Source: a bacterium
GTDB lineage: Bacteria > Fidelibacterota > Marinisomatia > Marinisomatales > JAHJCW01
DNA: 17,148 bases
Direction: 5' to 3'
Assembly: GCA_018812885.1 (NCBI GenBank)
Contig: JAHJCW010000105.1
Coordinates: forward strand, 1 to 17,148
In this document: piece by piece, positions 6,397 through 14,809 of the stretch
Layout of the letters: each line of letters opens with the position of its first letter
Numbering within the stretch: position 1 is the first letter of the stretch
Position numbers and translations under genes: made by a program
The notes under the pieces: generated by a model
What the model saw: only the letters and a program-made list of their open reading frames with translations
Databases searched by the model: none
Told to the model about the DNA's origin: nothing

Positions 6397-8007
6397 ATGA
6401 AGAAAAATAGATTACTAACCATTTTATTGTTATTCGTAATTGGTTTACAAGCCCAAAATTCATTTGCTTTAAGAGGTGTATTTGGTTTAGCCACTATTGA
6501 TGATAAAGTTTGGGGTCAGTTTGCCCTCCGTCCCACAGTTGATTTTTGGAAAATAAAACTTGGATTGGATATTGTCCTGTATTTTGACCAAAATGGTAAA
6601 GTACATCAGGATGAGTGGGATTTTTCTAATGGTCCTGCAATAAAAAATACACTCTTAGACAAAATCTATTTTATTCAATACGGTACCCGATATGAACCGC
6701 TATACTTCAGGGCGGGAGCTCTCAATCGTACAACATTGGGTTATGGCATATTGGTCAATCGATATTCAAATACCTTTAATTATCCTCAGCAAAGGAAGAT
6801 CGGATTAGACGCTAAGATCCAAACTAAATCATTATCAATGCAGGGATTTGTCAATAATTTTAAAGAGAACGCCAGTGTTGTGGGAGGTCGAGTTTCAAGT
6901 GTCGTACCAACCGGATTGCATCTTGGAATCAGCGCTGTAACTGATCGAAATCAATATCGAGGATTACAAGACCGTGATTATGACGGGAGACCCGATATAG
7001 TTGATAATTTTCCATACGATGATAGATATTGGCTTGATTCTGATGATGATGGATTAGCCGATGGTGATCCTAGGGAGTTTGATCGTGATGGCGATGGTTT
7101 TCCTGATATCGATAATTTGGAAGTGATACATAGTTTTTGGGATAGTTTAGGTGCAGCGGTTGGGCAGGATTTTTCCAATGAACCGTTCTACGATACTATA
7201 CCCGACAATAATATCAGGTTGAAAAATCAACCGCTTAATGTTCTTGATAATCCTAAACCAATTAGTGCAGTAGCCATTGACCTATCAATTCCAATCATCC
7301 AAAGTAAGCTGACAAACTTAGCAGTTTATAGCCAAATCGCAAAAATGTCGGGTACTACCCCTGATCCTGAAACAGGGGAGAATGTTGAGTTGCAATATGG
7401 CTTTGCACCGATTGGCGTATTTAATCATATTAGTATTTTCAGCTGGCAAGTTGAATATCGGATGATTCCGAAAGGAAAATTCGATTTTGAATATTGGGAT
7501 TATGCTTATGAACATAATCGTGCATCTTTAACCTCGACAGAAATTGGAGGCATTACATCAATCAAGGTAAAACCGAAATCGGATTTTTTAGGTGAAATTG
7601 GAACTATGCGTGGTTTATATGGGCGAGTTGACGTTGATATAAACGAATATTTTATGATAGGTGCAACTTATCAACATATGCTGGGAGATAAATGGGACAG
7701 AACTTTAGCATCATATAGGAAGCAGACACTCGAAAGTTTCTCAGCTTCTGCTGATTTAACACAATCTTTAGGCAGTATTCAATCGGCTTCCGCATTTTAT
7801 CAGCAAAGGAATGTTCCAAACTTTTTCAAGTTTGAACCAACAGAAAATACGGTCATGGGATTCTCGGTTGGAGTTAAAATAGGGTGGGGAATGATAATGA
7901 ACTATTCCTATAAACGATATTATTTAGACAAAAATGGCGATGGTGATGTCTTGGATACTAATGAGTCAATCAATATGTCATTTTTAGAAACGAGTTTTGG
8001 ATTTTAA
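6397..8007 (+). CDS. outer-membrane beta-barrel protein with calcium-binding-type Asp/Gly loops
   Basis: This protein of unknown specific function is 536 residues from the ATG at 6397. Its signal peptide is MKKNRLLTILLLFVIGLQA, followed by QNSF. The body alternates aromatic and hydrophobic residues as in a barrel (FALRPTVDFWKIKLGLDIVLYF, IFSWQVEYRMI, YFMIGATYQHML) and ends in Phe (ETSFGF), as outer-membrane barrels do. Two insertions at about 192-203 (DRDYDGRPDIVD) and 214-240 (DSDDDGLADGDP, then DRDGDGFPDID) look like thrombospondin-type-3 calcium repeats. A third loop, DKNGDGDVLDTNE at 511-523, is EF-hand-like and lies just before the last strand. An in-frame ATG at 6385 adds four residues. 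Neither start has a good ribosome site; 6397 gives the better signal peptide. The gene diverges from 5517-6206 and ends at a strong terminator. Confidence 0.8.
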   Translation: MKKNRLLTILLLFVIGLQAQNSFALRGVFGLATIDDKVWGQFALRPTVDFWKIKLGLDIVLYFDQNGKVHQDEWDFSNGPAIKNTLLDKIYFIQYGTRYEPLYFRAGALNRTTLGYGILVNRYSNTFNYPQQRKIGLDAKIQTKSLSMQGFVNNFKENASVVGGRVSSVVPTGLHLGISAVTDRNQYRGLQDRDYDGRPDIVDNFPYDDRYWLDSDDDGLADGDPREFDRDGDGFPDIDNLEVIHSFWDSLGAAVGQDFSNEPFYDTIPDNNIRLKNQPLNVLDNPKPISAVAIDLSIPIIQSKLTNLAVYSQIAKMSGTTPDPETGENVELQYGFAPIGVFNHISIFSWQVEYRMIPKGKFDFEYWDYAYEHNRASLTSTEIGGITSIKVKPKSDFLGEIGTMRGLYGRVDVDINEYFMIGATYQHMLGDKWDRTLASYRKQTLESFSASADLTQSLGSIQSASAFYQQRNVPNFFKFEPTENTVMGFSVGVKIGWGMIMNYSYKRYYLDKNGDGDVLDTNESINMSFLETSFGF

Positions 8008-8074
8008 TGTTTTGATAAAAAGTGAAATAGCCACGAATAGCACTAATTTTTAAAAGAATAAAATATTTACATTT

Positions 8075-8116
8075 AATAATTAAGAGCCCCGAAGAATTCT
8101 GGGGCTCTTAATTATT
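8075..8116 (+). terminator. strong intrinsic terminator after the barrel gene
   Basis: A perfect 16-bp stem (AATAATTAAGAGCCCC at 8075-8090 with GGGGCTCTTAATTATT at 8101-8116) closes a 10-nt loop. It lies 68 bp after the stop at 8007. The right arm is U-rich after the GC core. The rest of 8008-8245 holds no recognisable gene. Confidence 0.85.
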
Positions 8117-8245
8117 GCGATAAAAAAATACACCGTCATGTTCAATTCTAATTAGCATAGTTAAAAAAGCAGTTTTAAGAACTTTCATTATTTTTTCTTA
8201 ATATTGCGATCGCTTTGATGTAATAAAACTTAATTATAGGTACTT

Positions 8246-8674
8246 ATGGCAATTAAATTATATTCAAGAAATGATTTTGATTTTTGGACAACCATTTACA
8301 CTCATTGGGGTGATATGGATGGTTTAAGGCATATTAATCATGCTAAATATCTAACTTATATGGAAACTGCTCGGCTTGACCTTTATGGTCAAATTGGTCA
8401 TGATTTAGCAAGTTGGGATCAAGTGGAAAGTTCAATATTAGCTTCAATGGAAGTAAATTATATTGGTCAAGCAGTCCATCCATCTATTTTTGAAATAGGT
8501 CAGCGCATCGCAAGAATCGGTACGAAAAGTTATGATGTTTTAACAGCTGTCTTCAGAAAAGGAGAGGATAAACCGGTACTTCAGGCAAATTTTATATTGG
8601 TATCAATAAATTATAATACGGGTAAAACAATACCCGTACCGGATGAATTTAAGAAATACTTAAATCCGCTTTAA
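8246..8674 (+). CDS. acyl-CoA thioesterase, 4-hydroxybenzoyl-CoA thioesterase (hotdog) family
   Basis: A 142-residue single hotdog-domain protein that most likely hydrolyses an acyl-CoA to free acid and CoA in the cytoplasm. The family signature is clear at residues 19-43: THWGDMDGLRHINHAKYLTY followed by METAR. The second Asp of GDMD (Asp25) aligns with the catalytic Asp of YbgC-type enzymes, and HINHAKY is the substrate-pocket helix start. The C-terminal strands (YDVLTAVFRKGEDKPVLQANFILVSIN) complete the fold. Length is normal. The ATG at 8246 has a weak AGG nearby. The gene stands alone between the terminator at 8075-8116 and the convergent rpsT. Substrate cannot be judged from sequence: it could serve in lipid turnover, aromatic degradation or YbgC-like roles. 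Confidence 0.88.
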   Translation: MAIKLYSRNDFDFWTTIYTHWGDMDGLRHINHAKYLTYMETARLDLYGQIGHDLASWDQVESSILASMEVNYIGQAVHPSIFEIGQRIARIGTKSYDVLTAVFRKGEDKPVLQANFILVSINYNTGKTIPVPDEFKKYLNPL

Positions 8675-8683
8675 ATATTATTC

Positions 8684-8723
8684 ATTGTAATTCCCGCCCT
8701 GTTGAATCGGGGGGAATTACAAT
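8684..8723 (+). terminator. hairpin between convergent thioesterase and rpsT, probable bidirectional terminator
   Basis: ATTGTAATTCCC (8684-8695) pairs perfectly with GGGAATTACAAT (8712-8723). A bulged G and three more C-G pairs extend the stem. It lies 9 bp after the thioesterase stop and 2 bp beyond the rpsT stop on the other strand. The core ATTCCC...GGGAAT also occurs in the two-hairpin repeats, so it may be a related single-hairpin element. Confidence 0.65.
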
Positions 8724-8725
8724 AT

Positions 8726-8983
8726 TTATTTAGTTATAGAGTTTAAGTGGCGGGTAATTAAAGCTTTGCGGCGACCGGCAGTTTTTTTATGAATTAAATT
8801 TTTAGCAGCCATTTTATCAATAAAACTGACTGTTTCTTTGTAAAAACCTTCTGCTTGTTTTTGGTCTTTAGTTGCTAACACTTTTTTAATTAGTGTACGC
8901 ATTTTTGACCTATTATCCGAATTTATCACATTACGAGCTTGGTCCTGCCGTTCGCGTTTAATTTGTTGTGCGTGTCTATCCAT
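8726..8983 (-). CDS. rpsT: 30S ribosomal protein S20
   Basis: S20 is a primary binder of the 5' domain of 16S rRNA and helps early 30S assembly. This 85-residue copy has a basic N-terminal helix (MDRHAQQIKRERQDQARN) and the family core SKMRTLIKKVL at about 26-36. FYKETVSFIDKMAAKNLIHKKTAGRRK follows at about 47-73, matching the usual 'AxVSxIDKAAxKGxIHKNxAARKKSRL' pattern. Length is normal for S20. The ATG at 8983 keeps the usual distance from the N-terminus to the RxRQ segment. An AAAGGA site lies rather far upstream (about 14 nt). The gene is monocistronic, with a candidate promoter at 9034-9062 and a convergent neighbour sharing the hairpin at 8684-8723. Confidence 0.95.
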   Translation of the reverse strand: MDRHAQQIKRERQDQARNVINSDNRSKMRTLIKKVLATKDQKQAEGFYKETVSFIDKMAAKNLIHKKTAGRRKALITRHLNSITK

Positions 8984-9033
8984 TAAATATTATTTTTCCT
9001 TTAAATATTGGGCGGGAAATTATCTTTAAATAT

Positions 9034-9062
9034 ATTATAAATCAAGATAGTGCTTTAATAAA
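9034..9062 (-). promoter_or_regulatory. candidate rpsT promoter
   Basis: On the minus strand a consensus TATAAT (9034-9039) lies 17 bp after a weak -35-like TTTATT (9057-9062). It predicts a leader of about 40 nt for rpsT. That leader contains ATATTTAAAG twice around TTTCCCGCCC. Confidence 0.4.
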
Positions 9063-9068
9063 TTATTC

Positions 9069-10673
9069 TCATTCTTTTAATTTAAATTGTTCCGGTCGTG
9101 CTTTTACTATTTCCCGCAACCACGATTCAGGATACCCTACACCTTGTGGTTTTCCATTTTCGTCTTTTACATAGCCGTCATTATATTTTGTGATCAGGTA
9201 TTCACCCAATTCAACCCACCTATCAACAACATTTTCGGCATGACCATTACAATAATTTGTTAAACAATATTCCATTAATTGCGGATCTATTTTATATAAC
9301 TCTAACGCAGCTTTTTCTATTGCAGGTTGCGATATTATGGCAATATTTTCTAATTCACTCTGAACTGCCTGAATATCTTTAATCATATAGGAATATTTCA
9401 GATTTGCAAAATTTGACACAAAATTAAATACCCACCAAGCTGAATCCCATGAGAACTTTTGTAAATCACCTGTCTCAAATGCTTCAGGAATATCTGTGAC
9501 ACTACAATAAAAAGGTACAAAACAGGTTGTATAGGCATCATCAATTCCGTACCAATAGACACCACCTATAGGATTCGGTAACCAAGAACGCGATTGAGAA
9601 ATGAATGAAAAGGCAGTTTGTTGAGTAGCAACAGGACGTTCCCAAGAATATTTAACGCTGTCAATTTCCCAAGTTAAAGGCCTCCACCGATAAGGACTGC
9701 CAAAATCGCCTGCGTCGATACCTTTAGTCATGTCAAATTCAGTACCCTCATAATGATCCCTCGTGAGTAACATTACATCTTGAACAGATAACTTCTTATC
9801 TGGTTTAATCCATAGGGGATATGGTTCCGAACCTTCAACGGCACGATGATAGTCTGATGATAATTTTAACGATGGCGCACAGCGATTAAATACACTCCAT
9901 ACCCGCGTTTCACATACCCGAAGCTCCAATGGATCGATAGCACCATAAACTTCGTTAAAACGAAAAGATTCACCTGAGTTTGGATCATAATATCCCTTTT
10001 CGATAGCAAAGGATTTCACGTTTTTTGAATACATACAATTTTTCTTATCCTTAAACGGTATTTCACCTATTCGAGATAAATTTGCATGACAAGAAACATA
10101 TCCATCGGGTACACGCAATGCAACCCATATTGCTCCTTTTCCACCCGATCCGGGTCCAATCATCTCAAGAATCCAAGCTTCTTTCGTATCAGATATAGAA
10201 AATGCCTCCATGGTACTGCTGTAACCATATTCCTCAACTAAATCAACAATTACTTGAACACCTTCTTTAGCTGTTTTAGCTCGCTGTAGTATCAGTTGCA
10301 TTAACATACCGTAATGCAGTAATCCATCAGGATTTTGCAGTTCTTTACGACCACTAGTTGTTGTTTCACCAATTGCAACTTGATGTTCATTTATCAAACC
10401 CACAACAGCATATGTGTGCGGAACTTGTTTTATTTTCACCGTACCACCTTTCCAATCATCTAATTCAATATATTCATTTTCTTCATGGTCTGCGGCAGGA
10501 ATGTATTTTAAATACGGTAGAAATTCAGCATCGCAGGCATATGTAATCATAACAGAACCATCTTGAGAAGCACCTTTTGTTACTAAAATACTAGTACAAT
10601 TATCAGGTCGTTGTTGTGAAAATGAAATTAAAGATGAACTAAAGAAAACAATAATCATTGCAATTTTACGCAT
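9069..10673 (-). CDS. secreted dipeptidase, peptidase family C69 (Ntn hydrolase)
   Basis: A 534-residue exported dipeptidase of the PepD/C69 type that cleaves dipeptides, probably in the periplasm. A signal peptide (MRKIAMIIVFFSSSLISFS) is followed by QQRPDN and then Cys26. In this N-terminal-nucleophile family, Cys becomes the catalytic first residue after processing. The sequence around it (CTSILVTKGASQDGSVMITY), then YIPAADHEENEY, VPHTYAVVGLINEHQVAIGE and the EAFSISDTKEAWILEM segment, matches the Bacteroidetes-type C69 enzymes closely. Length is typical for the exported form. The ATG at 10673 has AGGAG 8 nt upstream. It is transcribed divergently from the Omp85-like gene with 153 bp between the two starts. 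Dipeptide preference cannot be told from sequence. Confidence 0.92.
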   Translation of the reverse strand: MRKIAMIIVFFSSSLISFSQQRPDNCTSILVTKGASQDGSVMITYACDAEFLPYLKYIPAADHEENEYIELDDWKGGTVKIKQVPHTYAVVGLINEHQVAIGETTTSGRKELQNPDGLLHYGMLMQLILQRAKTAKEGVQVIVDLVEEYGYSSTMEAFSISDTKEAWILEMIGPGSGGKGAIWVALRVPDGYVSCHANLSRIGEIPFKDKKNCMYSKNVKSFAIEKGYYDPNSGESFRFNEVYGAIDPLELRVCETRVWSVFNRCAPSLKLSSDYHRAVEGSEPYPLWIKPDKKLSVQDVMLLTRDHYEGTEFDMTKGIDAGDFGSPYRWRPLTWEIDSVKYSWERPVATQQTAFSFISQSRSWLPNPIGGVYWYGIDDAYTTCFVPFYCSVTDIPEAFETGDLQKFSWDSAWWVFNFVSNFANLKYSYMIKDIQAVQSELENIAIISQPAIEKAALELYKIDPQLMEYCLTNYCNGHAENVVDRWVELGEYLITKYNDGYVKDENGKPQGVGYPESWLREIVKARPEQFKLKE

Positions 10674-10826
10674 CGTAAAACTCCTATTATTTTAATTAAG
10701 TTATAGGTTTGAGACAAAAAAGTTAATTAATACTAAAATTGAAATAAATAAAAACTATGTTTTTAATTCATTTTGCATAAATTTAACACTATAAGACAAT
10801 ATAATTTCAAAAAAGAGAGGCAGAAA

Positions 10827-12149
10827 ATGACAAAGTTGAATAAAATAATAGTAATGGTTTTTGTAGTAACTCTATCCATGGGAATTGCCTTTGGACAAGA
10901 TGATGTTCCAACCAATTGGAGTTTTGGTGGAGTACCGGCAATTGCATATAATTCAGATACCGGCTTTTTGTATGGAGCAATTTTGAATATTTTTAATTAT
11001 GGAGATGGAAGTAAGTATCCCGAATATATGCATTCTACATATTTGGAATGGTCGCGTACAACAAAAGGAAGTGGTAAAAATATAATTCAATTTGACTCTA
11101 AATATTTATTACCGTGGGACTTGCGAATAACTGCAGATCTCTCTTATTTGACAGAAGCAGCCTTGCCATTTTATGGATTCAATGGGTATGAATCCGAATA
11201 TTTATCAAAATATGAAGATGATGAGGACGTTGCTTATAAATCTCGAGTTTATTATCAACATGAGCGAGATATTCTAAAATTTACTGCCGATTTCCAAAAA
11301 CAAATTTTAAAAAATTACAATTTAAGAGGTTTGCTAGGTTTTGGATATCATGATACAAAAATTGCAACGGTTGATATAGAAAGTTTGAACGATGGTAAGG
11401 ACGATGCTGATAAACTACCTGAAGTAGATTTATTATATGATACATACTTGAAATATGGAGCAATCTTAGAAAATGAAGCTGAAGGTGGATTAACCAATTC
11501 AATTAAATTAGGGTTGGTCTTCGATACGCGCGATAACGAACCAAATCCGATGTCGGGGATGTGGACAGAAGCAATAATAACAACAGTGCCAAATAGTTTT
11601 GGAAACGATTTCTCTTATTCCCAATTTAGTGCAACACATCGTCAATATTTTACATTAATTGATAAGAATCTATCATTTGCCTATCGTTTAGCATATCAAG
11701 GGGTAATCGATGGACAAATTCCGTTCTTTATGCTGCCATTCTATCAAGGTTCTTATAAAACTGAAGAAGGTTACGGTGGTGCAAAAACTCTGCGAGGAGT
11801 TCTTAAAAACCGGATTGTTGGTAATAGTGTTGGTTTTGCAAATTTTGAAATGCGTTGGAAGTTTTTGAGGACAAAATTGGCAGGTCAAAATCTATATCTC
11901 GCTCTCAATGGATTTGTTGATGCTGGACAAGTATTAGAACGATATGATAATCCGGGTTATGAAGATTATTATGACAGTGTAATTAACGCCTTTGGAGATG
12001 CAAAAGAGGATGCTTTACACTTATCCTATGGTGGTGGCTTTAGAATTGCACTTAATGAAAACTTTATTATTGCGATTGATTACGGTATGGCAGGTGATGA
12101 ACAAGATGGAAATAGTGGACTTTATATAGGACTTGGATATTTGTATTAA
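10827..12149 (+). CDS. Omp85/BamA-like outer-membrane protein (bacterial surface antigen D15 barrel), no POTRA domains
   Basis: A 440-residue exported barrel. The signal peptide is MTKLNKIIVMVFVVTLSMGI, followed by AFGQDD. It lacks the N-terminal POTRA repeats of BamA and TamA and enters the barrel almost at once (SFGGVPAIAYNSDTGFLYGA). The D15 barrel is recognised by LGLVFDTRDNEPNPMSGMW (about 230-249), by GGAKTLRGVLKNRIVG around residues 317-332, where LRG stands in place of the VRGF motif of loop 6, and by the end IAIDYGMAGDE...YIGLGYLY. Comparable short proteins are often annotated as BamA/TamA-family; lipid, protein or other export roles are all possible. The frame is open to a TTG at 10773, but the GAGAGG ribosome site 6 nt before 10827 and the signal peptide decide the start. 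A strong terminator follows. Confidence 0.88.
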   Translation: MTKLNKIIVMVFVVTLSMGIAFGQDDVPTNWSFGGVPAIAYNSDTGFLYGAILNIFNYGDGSKYPEYMHSTYLEWSRTTKGSGKNIIQFDSKYLLPWDLRITADLSYLTEAALPFYGFNGYESEYLSKYEDDEDVAYKSRVYYQHERDILKFTADFQKQILKNYNLRGLLGFGYHDTKIATVDIESLNDGKDDADKLPEVDLLYDTYLKYGAILENEAEGGLTNSIKLGLVFDTRDNEPNPMSGMWTEAIITTVPNSFGNDFSYSQFSATHRQYFTLIDKNLSFAYRLAYQGVIDGQIPFFMLPFYQGSYKTEEGYGGAKTLRGVLKNRIVGNSVGFANFEMRWKFLRTKLAGQNLYLALNGFVDAGQVLERYDNPGYEDYYDSVINAFGDAKEDALHLSYGGGFRIALNENFIIAIDYGMAGDEQDGNSGLYIGLGYLY

Positions 12150-12178
12150 TTTATAAATCTTCACAATGCTTTAATAGT

Positions 12179-12205
12179 AAAAAGGGCTCCAATAGAGCCC
12201 TTTTT
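12179..12205. terminator. bidirectional intrinsic terminator
   Basis: AAAAAGGGCTC (12179-12189) and GAGCCCTTTTT (12195-12205) form an 11-bp stem around CAATA, with A- and T-tracts on either side so that it can work in both directions. It lies 29 bp after the D15-barrel gene on the plus strand and beyond the repeat that follows the penicillin-acylase gene on the minus strand. Confidence 0.9.
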
Positions 12206-12213
12206 ATTTCCAT

Positions 12214-12278
12214 TGTCATTCCCGCGAAAGCGGGAATCTATTGTTTTAATTTGGATTCCGCATCACGTGCGGAATGAT
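12214..12278. repeat. two-hairpin REP-like intergenic repeat, copy 2
   Basis: The element begins TGTCATT and ends ATGATA. Hairpin A (12218-12237) is ATTCCCGC/GCGGGAAT, 8 bp around a GAAA loop. Hairpin B (12255-12275) is ATTCCGCA/TGCGGAAT, 8 bp around 5 nt. It lies 1 bp after the stop of the gene at 12280 and is followed by the terminator at 12179-12205. Layout, size and placement match the copy at 2275-2342. Hairpin A has the form ATTCCC-N8-GGGAAT, the same pattern as the Neisseria dRS3 repeat. Confidence 0.8.
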
Positions 12279-12279
12279 A

Positions 12280-14679
12280 TTACTTCGTAAACACCTGCTT
12301 GTACTTAGCGCTTTCTTCCACCAAATCACGCGAGATGTAATCATTCCTATATTCATTATCTACATAAGACTGAGTCTGATCACAGTAATGTTTACTTGCC
12401 GGAATTCCTGATATTCCGGTTGGAATTATTGATATTGATTTATCCCAATCCGATGTATCATAAATATGTCTATGTGACGCTCCATAATTAACGGTGAATG
12501 GATTATTCCTGTCATATCTATATGGTGATACAGTATGACTGCCTCCACCAACCGGATACGGTCCACGATTCAAATTAAATACTTTGTCTAATAATTTTAC
12601 TCCACCCATAGGATGTTCAAGTAATAGACCGTGTACTTTTCCCCATTGCCAATCTTCTATGTCCGTCCCAAATCTATTTGATAATTCAGCGATTGCATCT
12701 TTGAAACTCTGACTAATAACATCTTCCAAATTTTCAATTACCTCTGTACTGATATCATCACACCACTCAGAATTACCATCCAACCACATTTTATCAATTG
12801 CTAAATAGGGAGTATATTCCACTTTAGTATAATCGGCGAAGAGGTCTTCACCTAATTCATCTAGAAATATATTTCGGATTAATTCTAAATAAAATTGATC
12901 GAATATTGTTGTTGCTATACTTTCTTTTGTCAATATACCATCCCATTCGGCAAGTAAGTTTGTAGATTGTTTTTCAATATCATTTAGATTATCGATGTTA
13001 TCTACTACATAGTTTACTCTATCAATCATTTTTTCAACTAGTTTAGATTTATGATCACCTTGCATTCTTTTATAGTCATCTATTGATAACAATGCTTTTT
13101 CTGTTAGCATTTCGCGGATTCTATCAATACGATATTGCGGGGCATACCAATGTGATATATGATAAGGATAGTCATCTCCAGCCGAGCGGTTATTAGCTGA
13201 TGAAACAAAACCACTTTTTGGATTATAACTATGCGGTAATTTTTCAAAAGGGACTAACCCTAACCAATCGTATTTATCAGTTTCACCCGGTACAATTTCT
13301 AAACCATTCCAACCGTCTCTAATCGGGACACCGGCAGCACAATAAATACCGATATTACCATCAACATCAGCATAAGCAATATTTTGACTAACTGCTATAA
13401 AAGTTTTTAAAGCATTCTTGTAATCTTCCCAATTGCGAGCCCGATTCATTAAATACAAACTACGCATTTCATCACTAGGCTCATTTCCTACCCAACGCAT
13501 TGAAATTGGTTTATCCTCATCCATTTTTTTATTTTTTGTAACTATTGGTCCACGATGCGTAAATCGATTTACTCTTTCTACGGTTTCACCACCTTTTATT
13601 TTTATTATTTCTTTTCTCACATCCAACGGTTTCCATTCACCATTGAACCAATATTCATCAGGATTATCAGGGTTGATCTTTTCATAATAAAAGTCCATGT
13701 CATCGACCATTACATTGGTCATTCCCCAGGCAATGTATTCATTGTGGCCTGCTACTATAAGAGGTTGTCCGGGTACTGCAACTCCGGTTACATTAAACTT
13801 TCCCTCCACAACTTGATGCATTGTGTACCATATACCGGGTGCACTTAATCCAAGATGCATATCGTTGGCAAATAATGGTTTACCCGATGTGCTTTTTGCT
13901 CCGGAAACTACCCAATTATTGCTGCCGTTAAATATCTCAAGTCCTAAACCCTCTAATTTATCCATGGCAGCTAAATAAGGAGAATCCGTACTTAAAACAC
14001 TTTCGTTCTCACCAATCTCAGTATAAACAACAGATTTTTGGAGATCGAGATCCGGAACTAATTTGGCAAATTTATCATCACCAACTTTTTCACGAATTCT
14101 TTGAAAAACGGTCTCAATATGCCATGGCATTGTCAAATCCCAAGCCATATAGCCAATTAGATTGATAGAATGTTCAGGTAACCATTTATCCGGTTTGTAT
14201 CCCAAAATAGAAAATTCAGGTGGTAAGTTTTTTTGATGCGTATCAATATATTGATTAACACCATCGCAAAATGCATTTAATGTATTTATTATTTCATCAT
14301 CAGCATTTTCAAGAATAGATTTTGATTTTTCCGGTATTCTTAGCATCCGTAACATCTGATCAGCATCGATCATATCTTCGCCGAATATCTCCGATAATTG
14401 ACCGGTAGTCGCTCTGCGGATTAAGTCAAACTGCCAAAGTCTATCTTGCGCCATGCAATAGCCGGTAGCTCGGTATAGGTCTTCTTCATTTTTTGCATAG
14501 ATATGCGGAACGGCAAATTCATCGCGATAAACGGTAACTTCTTCTTTAAGATTATCGAGTTGAATTTTAGCGTTATAATCTGGTATACCTTTGGTTGCGA
14601 TTCCACGTATTAAAAATAGTACAATGACAACTATAACTAAAATAATTATGGATATTGTTACAAGGATTTTCTTTAACAT
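12280..14679 (-). CDS. penicillin acylase family protein (Ntn-hydrolase amidase)
   Basis: A 799-residue exported amidase that would cleave N-acyl amide bonds. Relatives include penicillin G acylase and acyl-homoserine-lactone or N-acyl-amino-acid acylases. An N-terminal hydrophobic helix (about 4-25) serves as signal or anchor. The alpha-chain signature VYRDEFAVPHIYAKNEEDLY (about 50-69) and YCMAQDRLWQFDLIRRATTGQLSEIFG follow. NGSNNWVVSGAKS places the nucleophile at Ser253, which becomes the first residue of the beta chain after self-cleavage. ANDMHLGLSAPGIWY, SQNIAYADVDGNIGIY and VGGGSHTVSP are further family motifs. Length is normal for the precursor. The ATG at 14679 is preceded by GAGGG about 13 nt away. 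It is monocistronic, divergent from the symporter, and ends at the repeat and terminator at 12179-12278. The true substrate is unknown. Confidence 0.93.
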   Translation of the reverse strand: MLKKILVTISIIILVIVVIVLFLIRGIATKGIPDYNAKIQLDNLKEEVTVYRDEFAVPHIYAKNEEDLYRATGYCMAQDRLWQFDLIRRATTGQLSEIFGEDMIDADQMLRMLRIPEKSKSILENADDEIINTLNAFCDGVNQYIDTHQKNLPPEFSILGYKPDKWLPEHSINLIGYMAWDLTMPWHIETVFQRIREKVGDDKFAKLVPDLDLQKSVVYTEIGENESVLSTDSPYLAAMDKLEGLGLEIFNGSNNWVVSGAKSTSGKPLFANDMHLGLSAPGIWYTMHQVVEGKFNVTGVAVPGQPLIVAGHNEYIAWGMTNVMVDDMDFYYEKINPDNPDEYWFNGEWKPLDVRKEIIKIKGGETVERVNRFTHRGPIVTKNKKMDEDKPISMRWVGNEPSDEMRSLYLMNRARNWEDYKNALKTFIAVSQNIAYADVDGNIGIYCAAGVPIRDGWNGLEIVPGETDKYDWLGLVPFEKLPHSYNPKSGFVSSANNRSAGDDYPYHISHWYAPQYRIDRIREMLTEKALLSIDDYKRMQGDHKSKLVEKMIDRVNYVVDNIDNLNDIEKQSTNLLAEWDGILTKESIATTIFDQFYLELIRNIFLDELGEDLFADYTKVEYTPYLAIDKMWLDGNSEWCDDISTEVIENLEDVISQSFKDAIAELSNRFGTDIEDWQWGKVHGLLLEHPMGGVKLLDKVFNLNRGPYPVGGGSHTVSPYRYDRNNPFTVNYGASHRHIYDTSDWDKSISIIPTGISGIPASKHYCDQTQSYVDNEYRNDYISRDLVEESAKYKQVFTK

Positions 14680-14809
14680 AATATTTTACATCCCTCTTTA
14701 GTTTAAAAATGAGTTATTGGTTTAGCAAAAACATACGTAGATATATTGTAATAAAACAAATTCTTGTAATTTTATTTTGTAGTTTTTTTTCTTAATAATT
14801 TAAAACTAT

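Noticed and set aside
6309..6494. Minus-strand 61-residue open frame across the barrel gene's start
   Set aside because: It overlaps the promoter and signal-peptide coding region of the real plus-strand gene and shows no recognisable protein features.
8206..8213. GCGATCGC, the cyanobacterial HIP1 octamer
   Set aside because: I noticed only one occurrence; a single octamer palindrome is not evidence of a repeat family here.
10773..10826. Longer N-terminus for the D15-barrel gene from a TTG at 10773
   Set aside because: It would put 18 polar residues before a clean signal peptide; the GAGAGG site 6 nt before the ATG at 10827 decides the start.
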